A DNA stretch of 64,000 bases, taken from assembly GCF_014205795.1 (NCBI RefSeq), contig NZ_JACHCN010000020.1, positions 1 to 64,000 on the forward strand, read 5' to 3'. The position numbers and the translations under genes were made by a program. The stretch comes from Rhodanobacter sp. MP7CTX1 (GTDB taxonomy: Bacteria; Pseudomonadota; Gammaproteobacteria; Xanthomonadales; Rhodanobacteraceae). The number at the start of each line of letters is the position of its first letter. Positions within the stretch are counted from its first letter, which is position 1. Under the pieces are notes generated by a model. The model saw only the letters and a program-made list of their open reading frames with translations, made no database searches and was not told the DNA's origin. Shown in pieces: positions 55,398 to 64,000 of this stretch.

Positions 55398-57149
55398 ATG
55401 GAGAGGCTGATCACAGTACCGACACCAGGTCGCCTTTGGCGGCCATGGTTCGGTTTTGTGTTCGGCCTGCTGTGGGTGGCTGCTGCCTACGCAGCCCCTC
55501 TCCCGCTTAACGGCGCCTGGCGTGAGGTTCGCGCCGATGACACCCCGAAAATCGTGCTGGACAACTACCACGCCGGCCTGCTGAAAAGTTTCGATCCATC
55601 CTTGCTGCAACGGTTTCCCCGTCAGGCACTCGGGAGCTGGGTGGTGATAGCCCCGCAACCCCCCTGGGACGACGGCGAGCGCGTATTGACCATTTACCCT
55701 CCGCCGCTGGGCACGGTCACGGCATACGGCCCCGAGCGGACTCAGGCCCTGGCACTGGACGACTTCAACGTGCCGATTCACGGCCATGGCCGGCTGGCAT
55801 GGCGGGTGCCTGCCACGCAGTGGGCATCGGCACCGATCCTGCTCAAGTTCGAGCCGTCACTGACGCTTAGCGCACCAGTACGGTTTCAACTGCAGTCCTG
55901 GGGCGACTATCTAAAGCAGGATGCGCAGTGGCTTGCGTTCGCCAGCGCCTGCTTTGCCGTGATGCTGGCGATGGTGCTGATGGCGCTGTGTTTCGCGGCG
56001 ATGCTGCTCGACACTACCTATGCCTGGTACGCGGGCTACATCTTCTGCTACATGCTGGTTCAGGGGATTCAGACCGGCTTTCTGTTCCATCCGCTGGAGT
56101 GGCAGTGGCTATCCGAAATCGCCCTGCTTGGCGGCGCGGCAGCGGTTGCGCTGTCGGTGGTATTCGCCTCGCTGTTCATGATGCGGTTCTGCGAATTGCA
56201 ACGGTACGCGCCTCTGCTGCGCGTGCCGATCATGGCGCTCGCGGTCGGCATGGTCCAACTGATGTTGATGCGCTGCAGCCATATCGCACTGTTGGTCGAA
56301 GTGGCGCAAATGCTGCTCAATCCGCTGCTGATGATCGGCGTAGCGCTGTTGTTGATTGCAGCGATCGTCACCGCCGCGCGCGGCTCGCGCCAGGCGTGCT
56401 TTTTCCTGGCCGGCTGGACGCCGTTACTGGTGCTTACTGCGATGACCAGCGCGCAGGCCAACGGTGCACTCCCCGAACTGGACTGGCTCAACGATGCCAG
56501 TCTGGCTGGCGGCGCGTTCCAGGCACTCATGCTGTCACTGGGCCTGGCCGACCGTGCACTCACGCTGCGCCACGATCGTGATGTCGTGCGTCTGCTGGCC
56601 GACCACGATGCGCTCACCAATGTACTCAATCGCCGCGCCTGGAGTGAGCGTGCCTGCGCGGTGTTGGCGGCCGCCCCCCCACGGCCCATCGCCATGCTGT
56701 TTCTTGATCTCGACCATTTCAAGCTGCTGAATGATCGCCAGGGTCACAACACCGGAGATCGCGCGCTGGTCGCTGTGGCCAAGGCACTGGCGAACGAATT
56801 GCGGCCGAGCGATCTGCTCTGCCGTTACGGCGGTGAGGAGTTCGTGGCCCTGCTCGACAGCACCGCAGCGGATCAGGCAATACAAGTGGCGACGCGCTTG
56901 TGCCGACGCGTGCATCGGCTGGAAATTTCGGTGAACGACGAGTCGCTGCTGCTCAGCATCAGTATCGGCGTCGCCATGCACAAGGACGGTGACAACGTGG
57001 AGTCACTGGTCGAACGTGCCGACCAGGCGATGTATAGCGCCAAGCTCAACGGCCGCAACCAGGTGGTGCTGTACGAAGCCGCCACGGTGCCGACGCTGCC
57101 GAATCCCCCGCGCATGCACGTCGTGGAAAAGCGCCGCAAGGATAGCTGA
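55398..57149 (+). CDS. Membrane diguanylate cyclase (7TMR-DISM + GGDEF)
   Basis: 583 residues: signal peptide or first helix (about 15-35), a periplasmic beta domain (about 40-175), seven membrane helices (about 180-400), then a GGDEF domain (about 420-575). The catalytic motif reads CRYGGEEFVAL, and the RPSD five residues before it fits the inhibitory I-site. It should therefore make cyclic di-GMP and be product-inhibited. The ATG at 55398 is preferred; the upstream extension has no membrane or signal features. Confidence 0.92.
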   Translation: MERLITVPTPGRLWRPWFGFVFGLLWVAAAYAAPLPLNGAWREVRADDTPKIVLDNYHAGLLKSFDPSLLQRFPRQALGSWVVIAPQPPWDDGERVLTIYPPPLGTVTAYGPERTQALALDDFNVPIHGHGRLAWRVPATQWASAPILLKFEPSLTLSAPVRFQLQSWGDYLKQDAQWLAFASACFAVMLAMVLMALCFAAMLLDTTYAWYAGYIFCYMLVQGIQTGFLFHPLEWQWLSEIALLGGAAAVALSVVFASLFMMRFCELQRYAPLLRVPIMALAVGMVQLMLMRCSHIALLVEVAQMLLNPLLMIGVALLLIAAIVTAARGSRQACFFLAGWTPLLVLTAMTSAQANGALPELDWLNDASLAGGAFQALMLSLGLADRALTLRHDRDVVRLLADHDALTNVLNRRAWSERACAVLAAAPPRPIAMLFLDLDHFKLLNDRQGHNTGDRALVAVAKALANELRPSDLLCRYGGEEFVALLDSTAADQAIQVATRLCRRVHRLEISVNDESLLLSISIGVAMHKDGDNVESLVERADQAMYSAKLNGRNQVVLYEAATVPTLPNPPRMHVVEKRRKDS

Positions 57150-57175
57150 GCTGCCCTTGGCAGCCTGTCCAGGTT

Positions 57176-57340
57176 GTGCACCCTCCCCTGCTCGCAGGGG
57201 AGGGCTGGGGTGGGGTTGCTCTTTGCCGCAAGCAAAGATCAAAAGCCCCCCTCACCCCCCCCTGCGTGCAGAGGGAGGAGCAAGATCAGGCTGTGCTCGC
57301 TCCCCTGCTTGCAGGGGAGGGTTGGGGAGGTTGCTCTTGG
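57176..57340. repeat. Three GC-rich hairpin repeats between convergent genes
   Basis: Units around CCCCTGCTCGCAGGGG (57183), a degenerate CCCTGCGTGCAGAGGG (57259) and CCCCTGCTTGCAGGGG (57303), the first and last followed by AGGGCTGGGG or AGGGTTGGGG. No gene is supported in this gap. They may act as transcription stops for the flanking convergent genes. Confidence 0.8.
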
Positions 57341-57362
57341 TCGCAAGCGAACCAGGGTAACC

Positions 57363-59636
57363 TCAACGCGCAGCCAGTTCCCGCGCCGCCGCCACCACCT
57401 CAGCTTCACCCGGCAACACCAGCAAGGCTGCGCCGGCAAGTGGCGTGAACGTATCGGCGCCGACCACCCGCTGCATCGGTGTAGCACCACAGCCGCCCTC
57501 GACAATCGCGGTGATCACGCCCTCGCCCACACCGGCACTCTTGCGACCTTCGTCCAGCACCAGGATGCGTTTGGCCGTCTTCGCCTGCGCGGCGATGAAC
57601 GCGTCGTTGAGTGGTGCCAGCCAACGCAGATCGACCACGCGAACCTGCCAGCCCTGCTCCGCTTCGATCTGCTTGGCGGCACGCAAGGCCATCGGCACGC
57701 CATTGCCGAACGTGAACACCACCAGATCGTTTGCAGCTTCGTTGTAGACGCGGCCTTCGCCCAACGTCATCGCCTGATCCAGCGCCGGATGGTCGAATTG
57801 CCATTGGCCGTCGCCGGCCTCGTACAGATCCTTGGTCATGTACAGCGCGATCGGCTCGAGGAATGCGCAAACCCGACCATCCACTTTCGCCAGCGCCATC
57901 ATGGTGCGCAGCATGGTCGCCGCGTCGTCGCCGCGGCTCGCGCAACCGACAACCAGGCCCGGGATGTCGCGCAGCGCAGTGATCGAGTTGTCGTTGTGGA
58001 AATGGCCGCCGAAACCTTTCTGGTACCCCAGCGATGCGACGCGCATCACCATCGGATTGCGGTACTGGTCATTGGAGAAGAACTGCAGCGACGCCGCCTC
58101 ACCGCGGATCTGATCGCACGCATTGTGGAAATACGCCAGGTACTGAATCTCCGGTAGCGGCAGCATGCCCATGTTGGCGTAACCCTGGGCGAGCCCGAGG
58201 ATCATCGTCTCGTCCAGCAGTGTGTTGAACACTCGGCTGCCTTTGAACGTCTTGTTCAGGCCCTTGGTGACGGTATACACGCCACCTTTCTGTGCCACGT
58301 CCTCGCCGAACAGCAGCGCCTGCGGATATTTCGCCAGCAGATCGTGCAGCGCCTGGTTGATCTGAATCGCCAGATGCCGTGGCGGCAGGTTCTCCGGCAA
58401 CTTTGCCTCGCCGCCGAACACAGCGAGGCGCTTCTCGGCGTAGTCAGCACGCGTGGCCTCGGCCTTCACCGCCGCCGGCGTGTACGGCGCGAGCGGCTTC
58501 ATCACGTCCGCCAGCGACGTCAGGCGCGGGCGTGAATCGGCGTCCTCGGCGGCAGCGAAACAACGCTTGCGCGTGGTCTCGTAGAGATTCAGCAGTTCGT
58601 CCTTGCTGTACAGGCCCGACTCCAGTGCAATCGCCGCCGAACGCAGCAATGGATCGCTCGCCTCCACCGCGAACAGCTCCTCAATGCTGCGCCACTCGAT
58701 CTCGAAATCGGTGCCGGCATGGCCCATCACACGGGTCGTCTTGAGATGCAGGAAGGTGGGTCTGCGTGTCGTGCGGCAATGCTCCACCGCGCGTTGCACC
58801 TGCGCGTAACCCTCAGCCAGATCGAGGCCATCGGCAAAGAAATAGTCGAGGTTGGAGCGCTGCTGAAAGTTGCTGGCGATCCAGTCAGTCGGCGTCTTCA
58901 CCGAGATGCCGATGCCGTTGTCCTCGCATACGAAGAGCACAGGGGCCGGCAACTTTTGATAGGCCGTCCACGCCGCCGTGTTGAACGCGGTCTGCGCCGT
59001 GGCGTGGTTGCTGGACGCGTCGCCGAACGAGCAAATCGTGATGCTGTCGTTGGGGATCGGCAGCGTATGGCCGATCCGCCGCGCCTGCTCGATCGCAACG
59101 GCGGTACCCAACGCCTTGGGCAGATGCGAGGCGATCGTCGACGTCTGCGGCAATACCCACAACGGCTTGCTGCCCCACACCTTGTGGCGGCCGCCGGAAG
59201 CCGGGTCGTCTTTGCTGGCAGCAAATGACAGCGCCGAATCCGTTACCGGGTCCATCCCCGGCAGCTTGCGGAAACGCTCGGCCATGAAACCGCCGGAGCG
59301 GTAATGCAGGAATGCCGGATCCGTATGCCGGGTCAGCCGCGCTACCATCGCGTTGCCTTCGTGGCCGCTGGAACCGATCGTGTAGAACACTTTGTTTTGC
59401 ACGCGCAGCACGCGCGCCATCAGGTCGAGGTGGCGCGAGATCAATTGCGATTCCAGCAACTCGCGAAAACCGCGCGCATCGAGCCCACTGCCCGGCAACA
59501 CCGGCTGGTCGTCGCGCGGTGCCGTGTGCACATCGCCATCCCACAGCTGCACGAACTCGGTGAAGTTCTGATCGACGATCTCGGCACGGTTGAAACCCTT
59601 GTGTCGGGCCGACAGGGGGTACGGGGTGGCAGTCAT
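57363..59636 (-). CDS. Fused E1 (alpha+beta) 2-oxo acid dehydrogenase, branched-chain type
   Basis: A 757-residue thiamine-diphosphate enzyme carrying both E1 subunits in one chain. The alpha part (about 1-370) has GSSGHEGNAM and the TPP motif GDASSNHATAQTAFN..VCEDN. The beta part (about 410-757) has LLFGEDVAQKGGVY and GLAQGYANMG. It resembles branched-chain 2-oxo acid dehydrogenases. E2 and E3 genes are not adjacent, so the complex partners lie outside the window. Full length, single ATG start. Confidence 0.9.
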   Translation of the reverse strand: MTATPYPLSARHKGFNRAEIVDQNFTEFVQLWDGDVHTAPRDDQPVLPGSGLDARGFRELLESQLISRHLDLMARVLRVQNKVFYTIGSSGHEGNAMVARLTRHTDPAFLHYRSGGFMAERFRKLPGMDPVTDSALSFAASKDDPASGGRHKVWGSKPLWVLPQTSTIASHLPKALGTAVAIEQARRIGHTLPIPNDSITICSFGDASSNHATAQTAFNTAAWTAYQKLPAPVLFVCEDNGIGISVKTPTDWIASNFQQRSNLDYFFADGLDLAEGYAQVQRAVEHCRTTRRPTFLHLKTTRVMGHAGTDFEIEWRSIEELFAVEASDPLLRSAAIALESGLYSKDELLNLYETTRKRCFAAAEDADSRPRLTSLADVMKPLAPYTPAAVKAEATRADYAEKRLAVFGGEAKLPENLPPRHLAIQINQALHDLLAKYPQALLFGEDVAQKGGVYTVTKGLNKTFKGSRVFNTLLDETMILGLAQGYANMGMLPLPEIQYLAYFHNACDQIRGEAASLQFFSNDQYRNPMVMRVASLGYQKGFGGHFHNDNSITALRDIPGLVVGCASRGDDAATMLRTMMALAKVDGRVCAFLEPIALYMTKDLYEAGDGQWQFDHPALDQAMTLGEGRVYNEAANDLVVFTFGNGVPMALRAAKQIEAEQGWQVRVVDLRWLAPLNDAFIAAQAKTAKRILVLDEGRKSAGVGEGVITAIVEGGCGATPMQRVVGADTFTPLAGAALLVLPGEAEVVAAARELAAR

Positions 59637-59731
59637 GATGGCAAGCTGTCTCTTGGGGAACGGGGCGCCTGGTGCGGCAAACAGTGGATTATCGGCTGTG
59701 CGGCGATATATGCGCCAGTACGACAGGGGTT

Positions 59732-59869
59732 CCCCCTCTCCCCTTTGGGGAGAGGGCTGGGGTGAGGGGACAATCTTGCGATGAAGTTACATCGGAGGGG
59801 GCTTTGATCAACTTCCCCGCGAGCACCCGCCCCTCACCGCAATCCTCTCCCCAAGGGGGAGAGGAGGCA
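59732..59869. repeat. Third copy of the ~150-base composite repeat
   Basis: It starts with CCCTCTCCCCTTTGGGGAGA, followed by GGTGAGGGGACAATCTTGCG, a TTTGATCAACTTCCCCGCGA segment, GCACCCGCCCCTCACC and a closing CCTCTCCCCAAGGGGGAGAG. It has the same order of parts as the two copies at 12378-12689. The closing hairpin overlaps the last codons of the next gene. Confidence 0.85.
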
Positions 59870-60346
59870 AACGCCGCGCAGCAAGTCGGCGCGTTGGCGA
59901 TCCTTGGTACGTCCGAAGCTTTCGAGTACGCGGATCTGCTCGGAAATCGAAGGCACCGGCACGGCCAAACCGTTCACGCCGACCAGCACCATCTGGCTGA
60001 TCCGCACGGGTTGCCATCCCTCGTCGCCATTCAGTTCCAGACCACCCATCACCTCGACCGGCAGCCCAGGAAAATGAAATCGCGCAAAACGTGAGCGAAA
60101 ACGCTCGACGCCAGTCGGCTCGTAGGCATGATCCAGCTGCAACATCCACCGCGCGATCAACCGATCGGCATCGGCGCGACTCACCAGCACATCGACGTCC
60201 GCCGGCGCTACGTCAGCACCCATCAACTGAGCCGCCGCGCTGCCGATCAGACACCACGGATCGTCGCAAGTCAGCTGCAGCTCCGGCACGATCAGCGCCA
60301 GGGTGGCCTGCAAACCAGCATCGATCATGCGCGTCGGCGTCGCCAT
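59834..60346 (-). CDS. Nucleotidyltransferase-like protein
   Basis: A 170-residue protein with CLIGSAAAQLMGADVAPADVDVLVS, a pattern of the nucleotidyltransferase fold where two acidic residues follow a GS motif (ADVDVLV). It may be an antitoxin- or lincosamide-type minimal transferase; no partner is visible. The ATG at 60346 overlaps the GNAT gene by 22 bases. The last ten or so residues (LLSPLGRGLR) are encoded by a dispersed repeat, so the original C-terminus may have been replaced. Confidence 0.65.
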   Translation of the reverse strand: MATPTRMIDAGLQATLALIVPELQLTCDDPWCLIGSAAAQLMGADVAPADVDVLVSRADADRLIARWMLQLDHAYEPTGVERFRSRFARFHFPGLPVEVMGGLELNGDEGWQPVRISQMVLVGVNGLAVPVPSISEQIRVLESFGRTKDRQRADLLRGVCLLSPLGRGLR

Positions 60347-60867
60347 TCGTCGCGTGTCTGACCCCAGATTTCCGTCGGCGAGTTCTCGTACGGCGCTGGC
60401 AGCTTGCCGGGGCCGCGGCAGGTCGAACCCAATCGTTTCGCAAGCGCTTGCGAGGCATGGTTGTCCGGGTGGATCGAGTGGATCATCTCGGACCAGCCAA
60501 GGTGATCGAACGCCCAGTCGATGGACGCAACACACCCTTCATACGCATAGCCTTTTCCCCATGCTGCCCGCGCCAGGCCCCAACCCACCTCGGTGCCGGG
60601 CCAGTCGACCGGATGCCACGGTCCGAGCCGGCCAATCCACTGGCCGCTGGATTTCTCGATCACCGAGAACATCGCGAAGCCCTGGATCGACCAGGCGCCC
60701 GCCATGGTGAGGAATCCCCGCCACGCGGCCGCGCGAGACTGCTGACCGCCGATGAACTGTGCCGCCTCGGCGTCGGCCATGTTGGCCGCGTAGGCGTCGA
60801 AATCCTCCGCCCGGGTCGGGCGCAGGATCAGGCGATCGGTTTCGATGCGGATCTCGGAAATCGACAA
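60325..60867 (-). CDS. GNAT-family N-acetyltransferase
   Basis: A 180-residue acetyltransferase, RimJ/RimL-like: IRIETDRLILRPTRAEDFDAY at the start, acetyl-CoA loop VGWGLARAAWGKGYAYEG, and the final NHASQALAKRLG. The start is TTG at 60867, fixed by a strong AAAGGAG seven bases upstream; the in-frame ATG further upstream lies in repeat sequence. Substrate unknown. Overlaps the next gene. Confidence 0.88.
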   Translation of the reverse strand: MSISEIRIETDRLILRPTRAEDFDAYAANMADAEAAQFIGGQQSRAAAWRGFLTMAGAWSIQGFAMFSVIEKSSGQWIGRLGPWHPVDWPGTEVGWGLARAAWGKGYAYEGCVASIDWAFDHLGWSEMIHSIHPDNHASQALAKRLGSTCRGPGKLPAPYENSPTEIWGQTRDEWRRRRA

Positions 60868-60884
60868 GGCTCGGCTCCTTTTGC

Positions 60885-60992
60885 TCCCTCTCCCCCAGAG
60901 GGCAGGGGTGAGGGTTCGCCCAGCGCGCAAGTTGCACGCCCAACCGAACCTTCATCCGCCCTTCGGGCACCTTCTCCCCCGGGGAGAAGGAA
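60885..60992. repeat. Dispersed CCCTCTCCCC-type repeats
   Basis: TCCCTCTCCCCCAGAGGGCA near 60887 and CCTTCTCCCCCGGGGAGAAG near 60969 with a GCCCTTCGGGCACC before it. These are parts of the same repeat family as at 12650-12685. No gene is supported here. Confidence 0.7.
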
Positions 60993-60998
60993 AGATCG

Positions 60999-62168
60999 TC
61001 AGAATGCGTTGATGCCCGTCAGCTCGCGACCCACCACCAGCTGATGCACGGTCTCGGTGCCTTCATAGGTAATCACCGATTCCAGGTTCAGCGCATGACG
61101 GATCGCGCCATGCTCGGTGGTGATGCCGGCGCCGCCGAGAATGTCGCGGCATTCGCGGGCGATATCGATCGCCATCCGGCAGTTATTCCATTTCGCCAGC
61201 GACACCTGGGTCGGCTGCATCTTGCCGGCATCCTTCAGGCGACCGAGCTGCAGGCACAACATCTGCGCCAAGGTGATGCGGCGGGCCATGTCGGCCAGCT
61301 TCAGCTGGACCGCCTGATTGGCAGCCAGCGGACGGTCGAACAGGACGCGCTCTTTGGAGTAGTCCAGCACTTCCTTCAGACACGCCTGTGCCGCGCCGAT
61401 CGGTCCCCAGGTGATGCCATAGCGCGCCTGCGTGAGGCAGCCCAGCGGTCCCTTCAGACCCTTCACATTCGGCAGCCGTGCACTGTCCGGCACACGCACG
61501 CTGTCGAAGAACAGCGCCGAGGTCACCGATGCGCGCAGGCTCATCTTCTTGTGGATTTCCTGCGCCTTGAAGCCGGCCGTGTCGGTCGGCACGATAAAGC
61601 CCTGGATGCCGTCCTCGGTCTGCGCCCACACGATCGCGATGTGCGCCAGGTTGCCGTTGGTGATCCACATCTTGGCGCCGTTGATTACCCAGTCGCCGCC
61701 ATCTTTCCTGGCGTGGGTCTTCATGTTGGCCGGATCGGAGCCACCATGCGGCTCGGTCAGGCCAAAGCAGCCGATCACCTCGCCGGCCGCCATCTTCGGC
61801 AGGTAGGCTTGCTTCTGCTCCTCGCTGCCGTAGGCATAGATCGGATACATGCACAGCGAGCTCTGTACCGAGGCAAAACTGCGCAGGCCCGAATCGCCGC
61901 GCTCCAGCTCCTGGCAGATCAGGCCGTAGCTGACGGCATTCATGCCGGCGCCACCGTATTGCTCGGGAATCGTCGCGCCCAGCAAGCCGAGGCTGGCGAT
62001 CTCGGGGATCAGCTCCTTCGGAAAGCGCGCCTGGTCGAAACAATCGCCGATGATCGGCAGCACGCGTTCATCGACAAAGCGCCCCACGGTGTCCTGCACC
62101 ATGCGCTCCTCGTCGGTGAGCAGCGAGCGGACATCGTAGAGATCAAGGGGATTGAGACTGACAGCCAT
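60999..62168 (-). CDS. gcdH: Acyl-CoA dehydrogenase, glutaryl-CoA dehydrogenase-like
   Basis: 389 residues. N-terminal domain with GLLGATIPEQYGGAGMN, FAD-contacting CFGLTEPHGGSDPANM, and C-terminal helical domain with ILGGAGITTEHG and catalytic glutamate in ITYEGTETVHQLVVGREL. The segment RSFASVQSSLCMYPIYAYGS is characteristic of glutaryl-CoA dehydrogenases, which convert glutaryl-CoA to crotonyl-CoA in lysine and tryptophan breakdown. Full length. Confidence 0.92.
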   Translation of the reverse strand: MAVSLNPLDLYDVRSLLTDEERMVQDTVGRFVDERVLPIIGDCFDQARFPKELIPEIASLGLLGATIPEQYGGAGMNAVSYGLICQELERGDSGLRSFASVQSSLCMYPIYAYGSEEQKQAYLPKMAAGEVIGCFGLTEPHGGSDPANMKTHARKDGGDWVINGAKMWITNGNLAHIAIVWAQTEDGIQGFIVPTDTAGFKAQEIHKKMSLRASVTSALFFDSVRVPDSARLPNVKGLKGPLGCLTQARYGITWGPIGAAQACLKEVLDYSKERVLFDRPLAANQAVQLKLADMARRITLAQMLCLQLGRLKDAGKMQPTQVSLAKWNNCRMAIDIARECRDILGGAGITTEHGAIRHALNLESVITYEGTETVHQLVVGRELTGINAF

Positions 62169-62234
62169 GGAAGCTCCAGGGACGAATGCGTAAAAACCGC
62201 TATTGTAGCGCGGCCCACGGAGCCTCGTAGCGGC

Positions 62235-62315
62235 GTAGGTTGGGGTGAGCGCCAGTGAGGCCCAACAATGTGGCGAACGTGATGTTGGGCATCGCTGGCG
62301 CTCACCCCAACCTAC
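62235..62315. repeat. Inverted repeat of the GTAGGTTGGGGTGAGCG family
   Basis: The left arm GTAGGTTGGGGTGAGCGCCA continues with a few changes (GTGAGGCCCAAC). The right arm is GTTGGGCATCGCTGGCGCTC followed by ACCCCAACCTAC. It lies between the divergent gcdH and DMT genes. Confidence 0.9.
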
Positions 62316-62351
62316 ACAAGCGCTACATCCCCACCGAAATCCGGAAACTGC

Positions 62352-63227
62352 ATGTTCAAAGGTGTGTTGCTCGGCTTCATGGCGTTCGCGGCCTATGCCT
62401 GTAGCGACGCGTTCGTGAAGCTGCTGCGCGGTTCGCTGCCTGCCTACGAGGCGGTGTTCTTCGGGGCAGCGCTAGGCCTGACTGCATTGCCCTTCATCCG
62501 GCACGGGGGCGCCCGCTGGCACGAGGTGGTGATTGCGCGGCGGCCTGGCCTGTGGCTGGTACGCGCCGCCGCTAGCGCGATCGGCAGCACCGCTGCCGTC
62601 ATCGCTTTCACCGCATTGCCGATGGCTGAGGCATTCGCGCTGATTTTCCTGCTGCCGATCTTCGTGACCATCCTTTCGGTGATCCTGCTCAAGGAGCACG
62701 TCGGTTGGCGGCGCTGGTCGGCGGTGGTCGCCGGTTTTGTCGGCGTGCTGGTGGTGCTGCGGCCAGGCTTCCGCGCGCTAGGCATCGGCCATCTGGCCGC
62801 CACCGTCTGCGCACTCACCGGAGCTATATCGATAATCGCCCTGCGCGTGTCCGTTCCACACGAAAAGCGCATCACGCTATATGGCGCCGGCGTGATTGGC
62901 CCGTTGCTGGTCACCAGCATCCTGATGCTGTCGAACTTCGTCTGGCCCTCAATGCACCAATGGCTGTTGCTGCTCGGCTACGGCCTGCTTGCCGCGCTGG
63001 CCTCGGTGTTGCTGATGCTGGCCACCCAGAGGTCCCCTGCAAATCATGTCGCCCCCACCCAATACAGCCAGATGCTGTGGGCGGTGTTGTTCGGCTACGT
63101 GCTATTCCACGATCGGCTGGACTGGCCCATGTTGCTTGGCATCGCGATCATTCTCGGCGCCGGACTGTTCACGCTGGTTCGCGAAGAAAAAGTGACCCCA
63201 TGGTGGCGCCGCGCACGGTTGGTTTAA
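62352..63227 (+). CDS. DMT-family (EamA) transporter
   Basis: A 291-residue permease with ten membrane helices in two EamA repeats. FMAFAAYACSDAFVKLLRG is at the start and AVLFGYVLFHDRLDWPMLLGIAIILGAG at the end of the second repeat. Substrate unknown; members export amino acids or other metabolites. The ATG at 62352 is the first in frame. Confidence 0.9.
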   Translation: MFKGVLLGFMAFAAYACSDAFVKLLRGSLPAYEAVFFGAALGLTALPFIRHGGARWHEVVIARRPGLWLVRAAASAIGSTAAVIAFTALPMAEAFALIFLLPIFVTILSVILLKEHVGWRRWSAVVAGFVGVLVVLRPGFRALGIGHLAATVCALTGAISIIALRVSVPHEKRITLYGAGVIGPLLVTSILMLSNFVWPSMHQWLLLLGYGLLAALASVLLMLATQRSPANHVAPTQYSQMLWAVLFGYVLFHDRLDWPMLLGIAIILGAGLFTLVREEKVTPWWRRARLV

Positions 63228-63380
63228 CTCTGGTGGGAAGGCAGATTATCCAAACGTTCGTTTTACCCATGACCTGAACATTGTCGCGTGACCTGATCCC
63301 ATGAGGCCGTCGGTGACATGCGCGCGGTTTTGGAGCGTACTATCGGGTTCCCATTGGCTTGATCATGCGTGGGAGGACCC

Positions 63381-64000
63381 ATGAAAGCTCATGCGCCGCT
63401 CATTTCGATCGTTGCGATCCTGAGTTTGTCAGCTTGCAATAGCCCACTACCGAAACCACCGGTCGTCGCGCCACCACCCCCACCGACCGAACCGGCCCCC
63501 ACCAACGACAGCCCACCCGCCACCGTTCAAGCGGCAGTCGAGGCCGTGAAGAAGCAGTTGCTCGCCGTGCGCTACACGTTGGGTGACGAAGTACAGATAA
63601 AGACGCCAGTGGCCACACATCCCGTCTGGTGTGGGGAGCTGGATCAATCCGGGGAGTTCTGGGTAAATCGGATGGTGTTTTCGAATATGACGGTCACGTT
63701 GAGTTTGCAAACGATGTCGAAGTCCGACGACAAGGCAAACCTCGGCGTCGACCTTACCGTCTGGAATCTCGGCGCTAGCGAGGTCAATTCGAATTCAAAC
63801 GCACAAACAGTGACCTATCTGTTCAAGCCCGAGTTCACGGAAGAGTATCCCGATCAATTGCGGGATGATCTGGCACCAGCAAAATTGGCAATCGCCCATC
63901 GCCTCGCTGGCGACCAGAGTCCTGATGTGGCCCCATTGCCCGCCGGCTATGAGCTCGCGAACGCCGTCGACAAGGCGGTGTTCGGACTGCTGGATACCGA
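63381..64000 (+). CDS. Lipoprotein of unknown function, cut by the window end
   Basis: 206 codons are visible without a stop. It starts at ATG 63381 after GGGAGGA. The signal ends in the lipobox LSAC (about residues 16-19), followed by a proline-rich linker (KPPVVAPPPPPTEPAP). The rest has a WCGEL motif and beta-rich segments. No family is recognised. The gene lies about 150 bases after the DMT gene and probably has its own promoter. Confidence 0.8.
   Translation, partial: MKAHAPLISIVAILSLSACNSPLPKPPVVAPPPPPTEPAPTNDSPPATVQAAVEAVKKQLLAVRYTLGDEVQIKTPVATHPVWCGELDQSGEFWVNRMVFSNMTVTLSLQTMSKSDDKANLGVDLTVWNLGASEVNSNSNAQTVTYLFKPEFTEEYPDQLRDDLAPAKLAIAHRLAGDQSPDVAPLPAGYELANAVDKAVFGLLDT

Noticed and set aside
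1-64000. CRISPR arrays, prophage genes, rRNA operons, replication origin
   Set aside because: None was seen. The repeats present are dispersed palindromes without regular spacers.

Overview
The window looks like a chromosome segment of a high-GC gammaproteobacterium, most likely of the Lysobacterales (Xanthomonadales), Rhodanobacter/Dyella-like. This is inferred from the protein sequences, a MetX-type acyltransferase behind the ccm operon, the fused E1 oxo-acid dehydrogenase, and many short GC-rich palindromic intergenic repeats. No 16S gene is present to confirm it.

Layout. 1-2.9 kb (+): a possible transposase tail, a ClC antiporter and hutI. 2.9-16.4 kb (-): a long run of envelope and respiration genes: sdhAF4, sdhCDAB, sdhE-ygfX, lolC-lolD, comEC-exbB-exbD-msbA-lpxK, several joined by 4-base stop/start overlaps. 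16.5-28.8 kb: ygfZ, a SleB-type hydrolase, two small lipoproteins (-), a TatD nuclease, a marR-oprM-emrA-emrB efflux operon with a clear operator, phaR-phaB, kmo and a DUF3293 gene. 28.8-37.9 kb (+): the complete cytochrome c maturation operon ccmABCDEFGHI followed without a gap by a MetX/serine O-succinyltransferase-like gene, then a cysteine-dioxygenase-like gene and tRNA-Leu(CAA).

38-47.7 kb is the accessory part: two tandem DUF1254/DUF1214 genes, then a repeat-flanked minus-strand array holding an HExxH metalloprotease toxin-like gene, two intact four-cysteine exported immunity-like genes, a chimeric toxin/immunity pseudogene and an orphan leader. The array is bracketed by a complete HAD hydrolase gene and a duplicated fragment of its 3' end. 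A SRPBCC-ArsR-SRPBCC operon with its own palindromic operator follows.

47.8-64 kb returns to core-type genes: a membrane-anchored SUMF1/FGE-domain protein, RNase D, an eRF1-like 'host attachment' protein, tRNA-Ala(CGC), an S9 peptidase, an FMN reductase, a 7TM diguanylate cyclase, the fused E1 dehydrogenase, a nucleotidyltransferase-like gene, a GNAT, a glutaryl-CoA-dehydrogenase-like enzyme, a DMT permease and the start of a lipoprotein cut by the window edge.

The most notable signals are the degraded and duplicated toxin/immunity array and the way dispersed palindromic repeats have become functional parts of genes: the ccmH signal peptide, the ccmB ribosome-binding site and the C-terminus of the nucleotidyltransferase-like gene. 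No CRISPR array, prophage, integrase or rRNA was seen.
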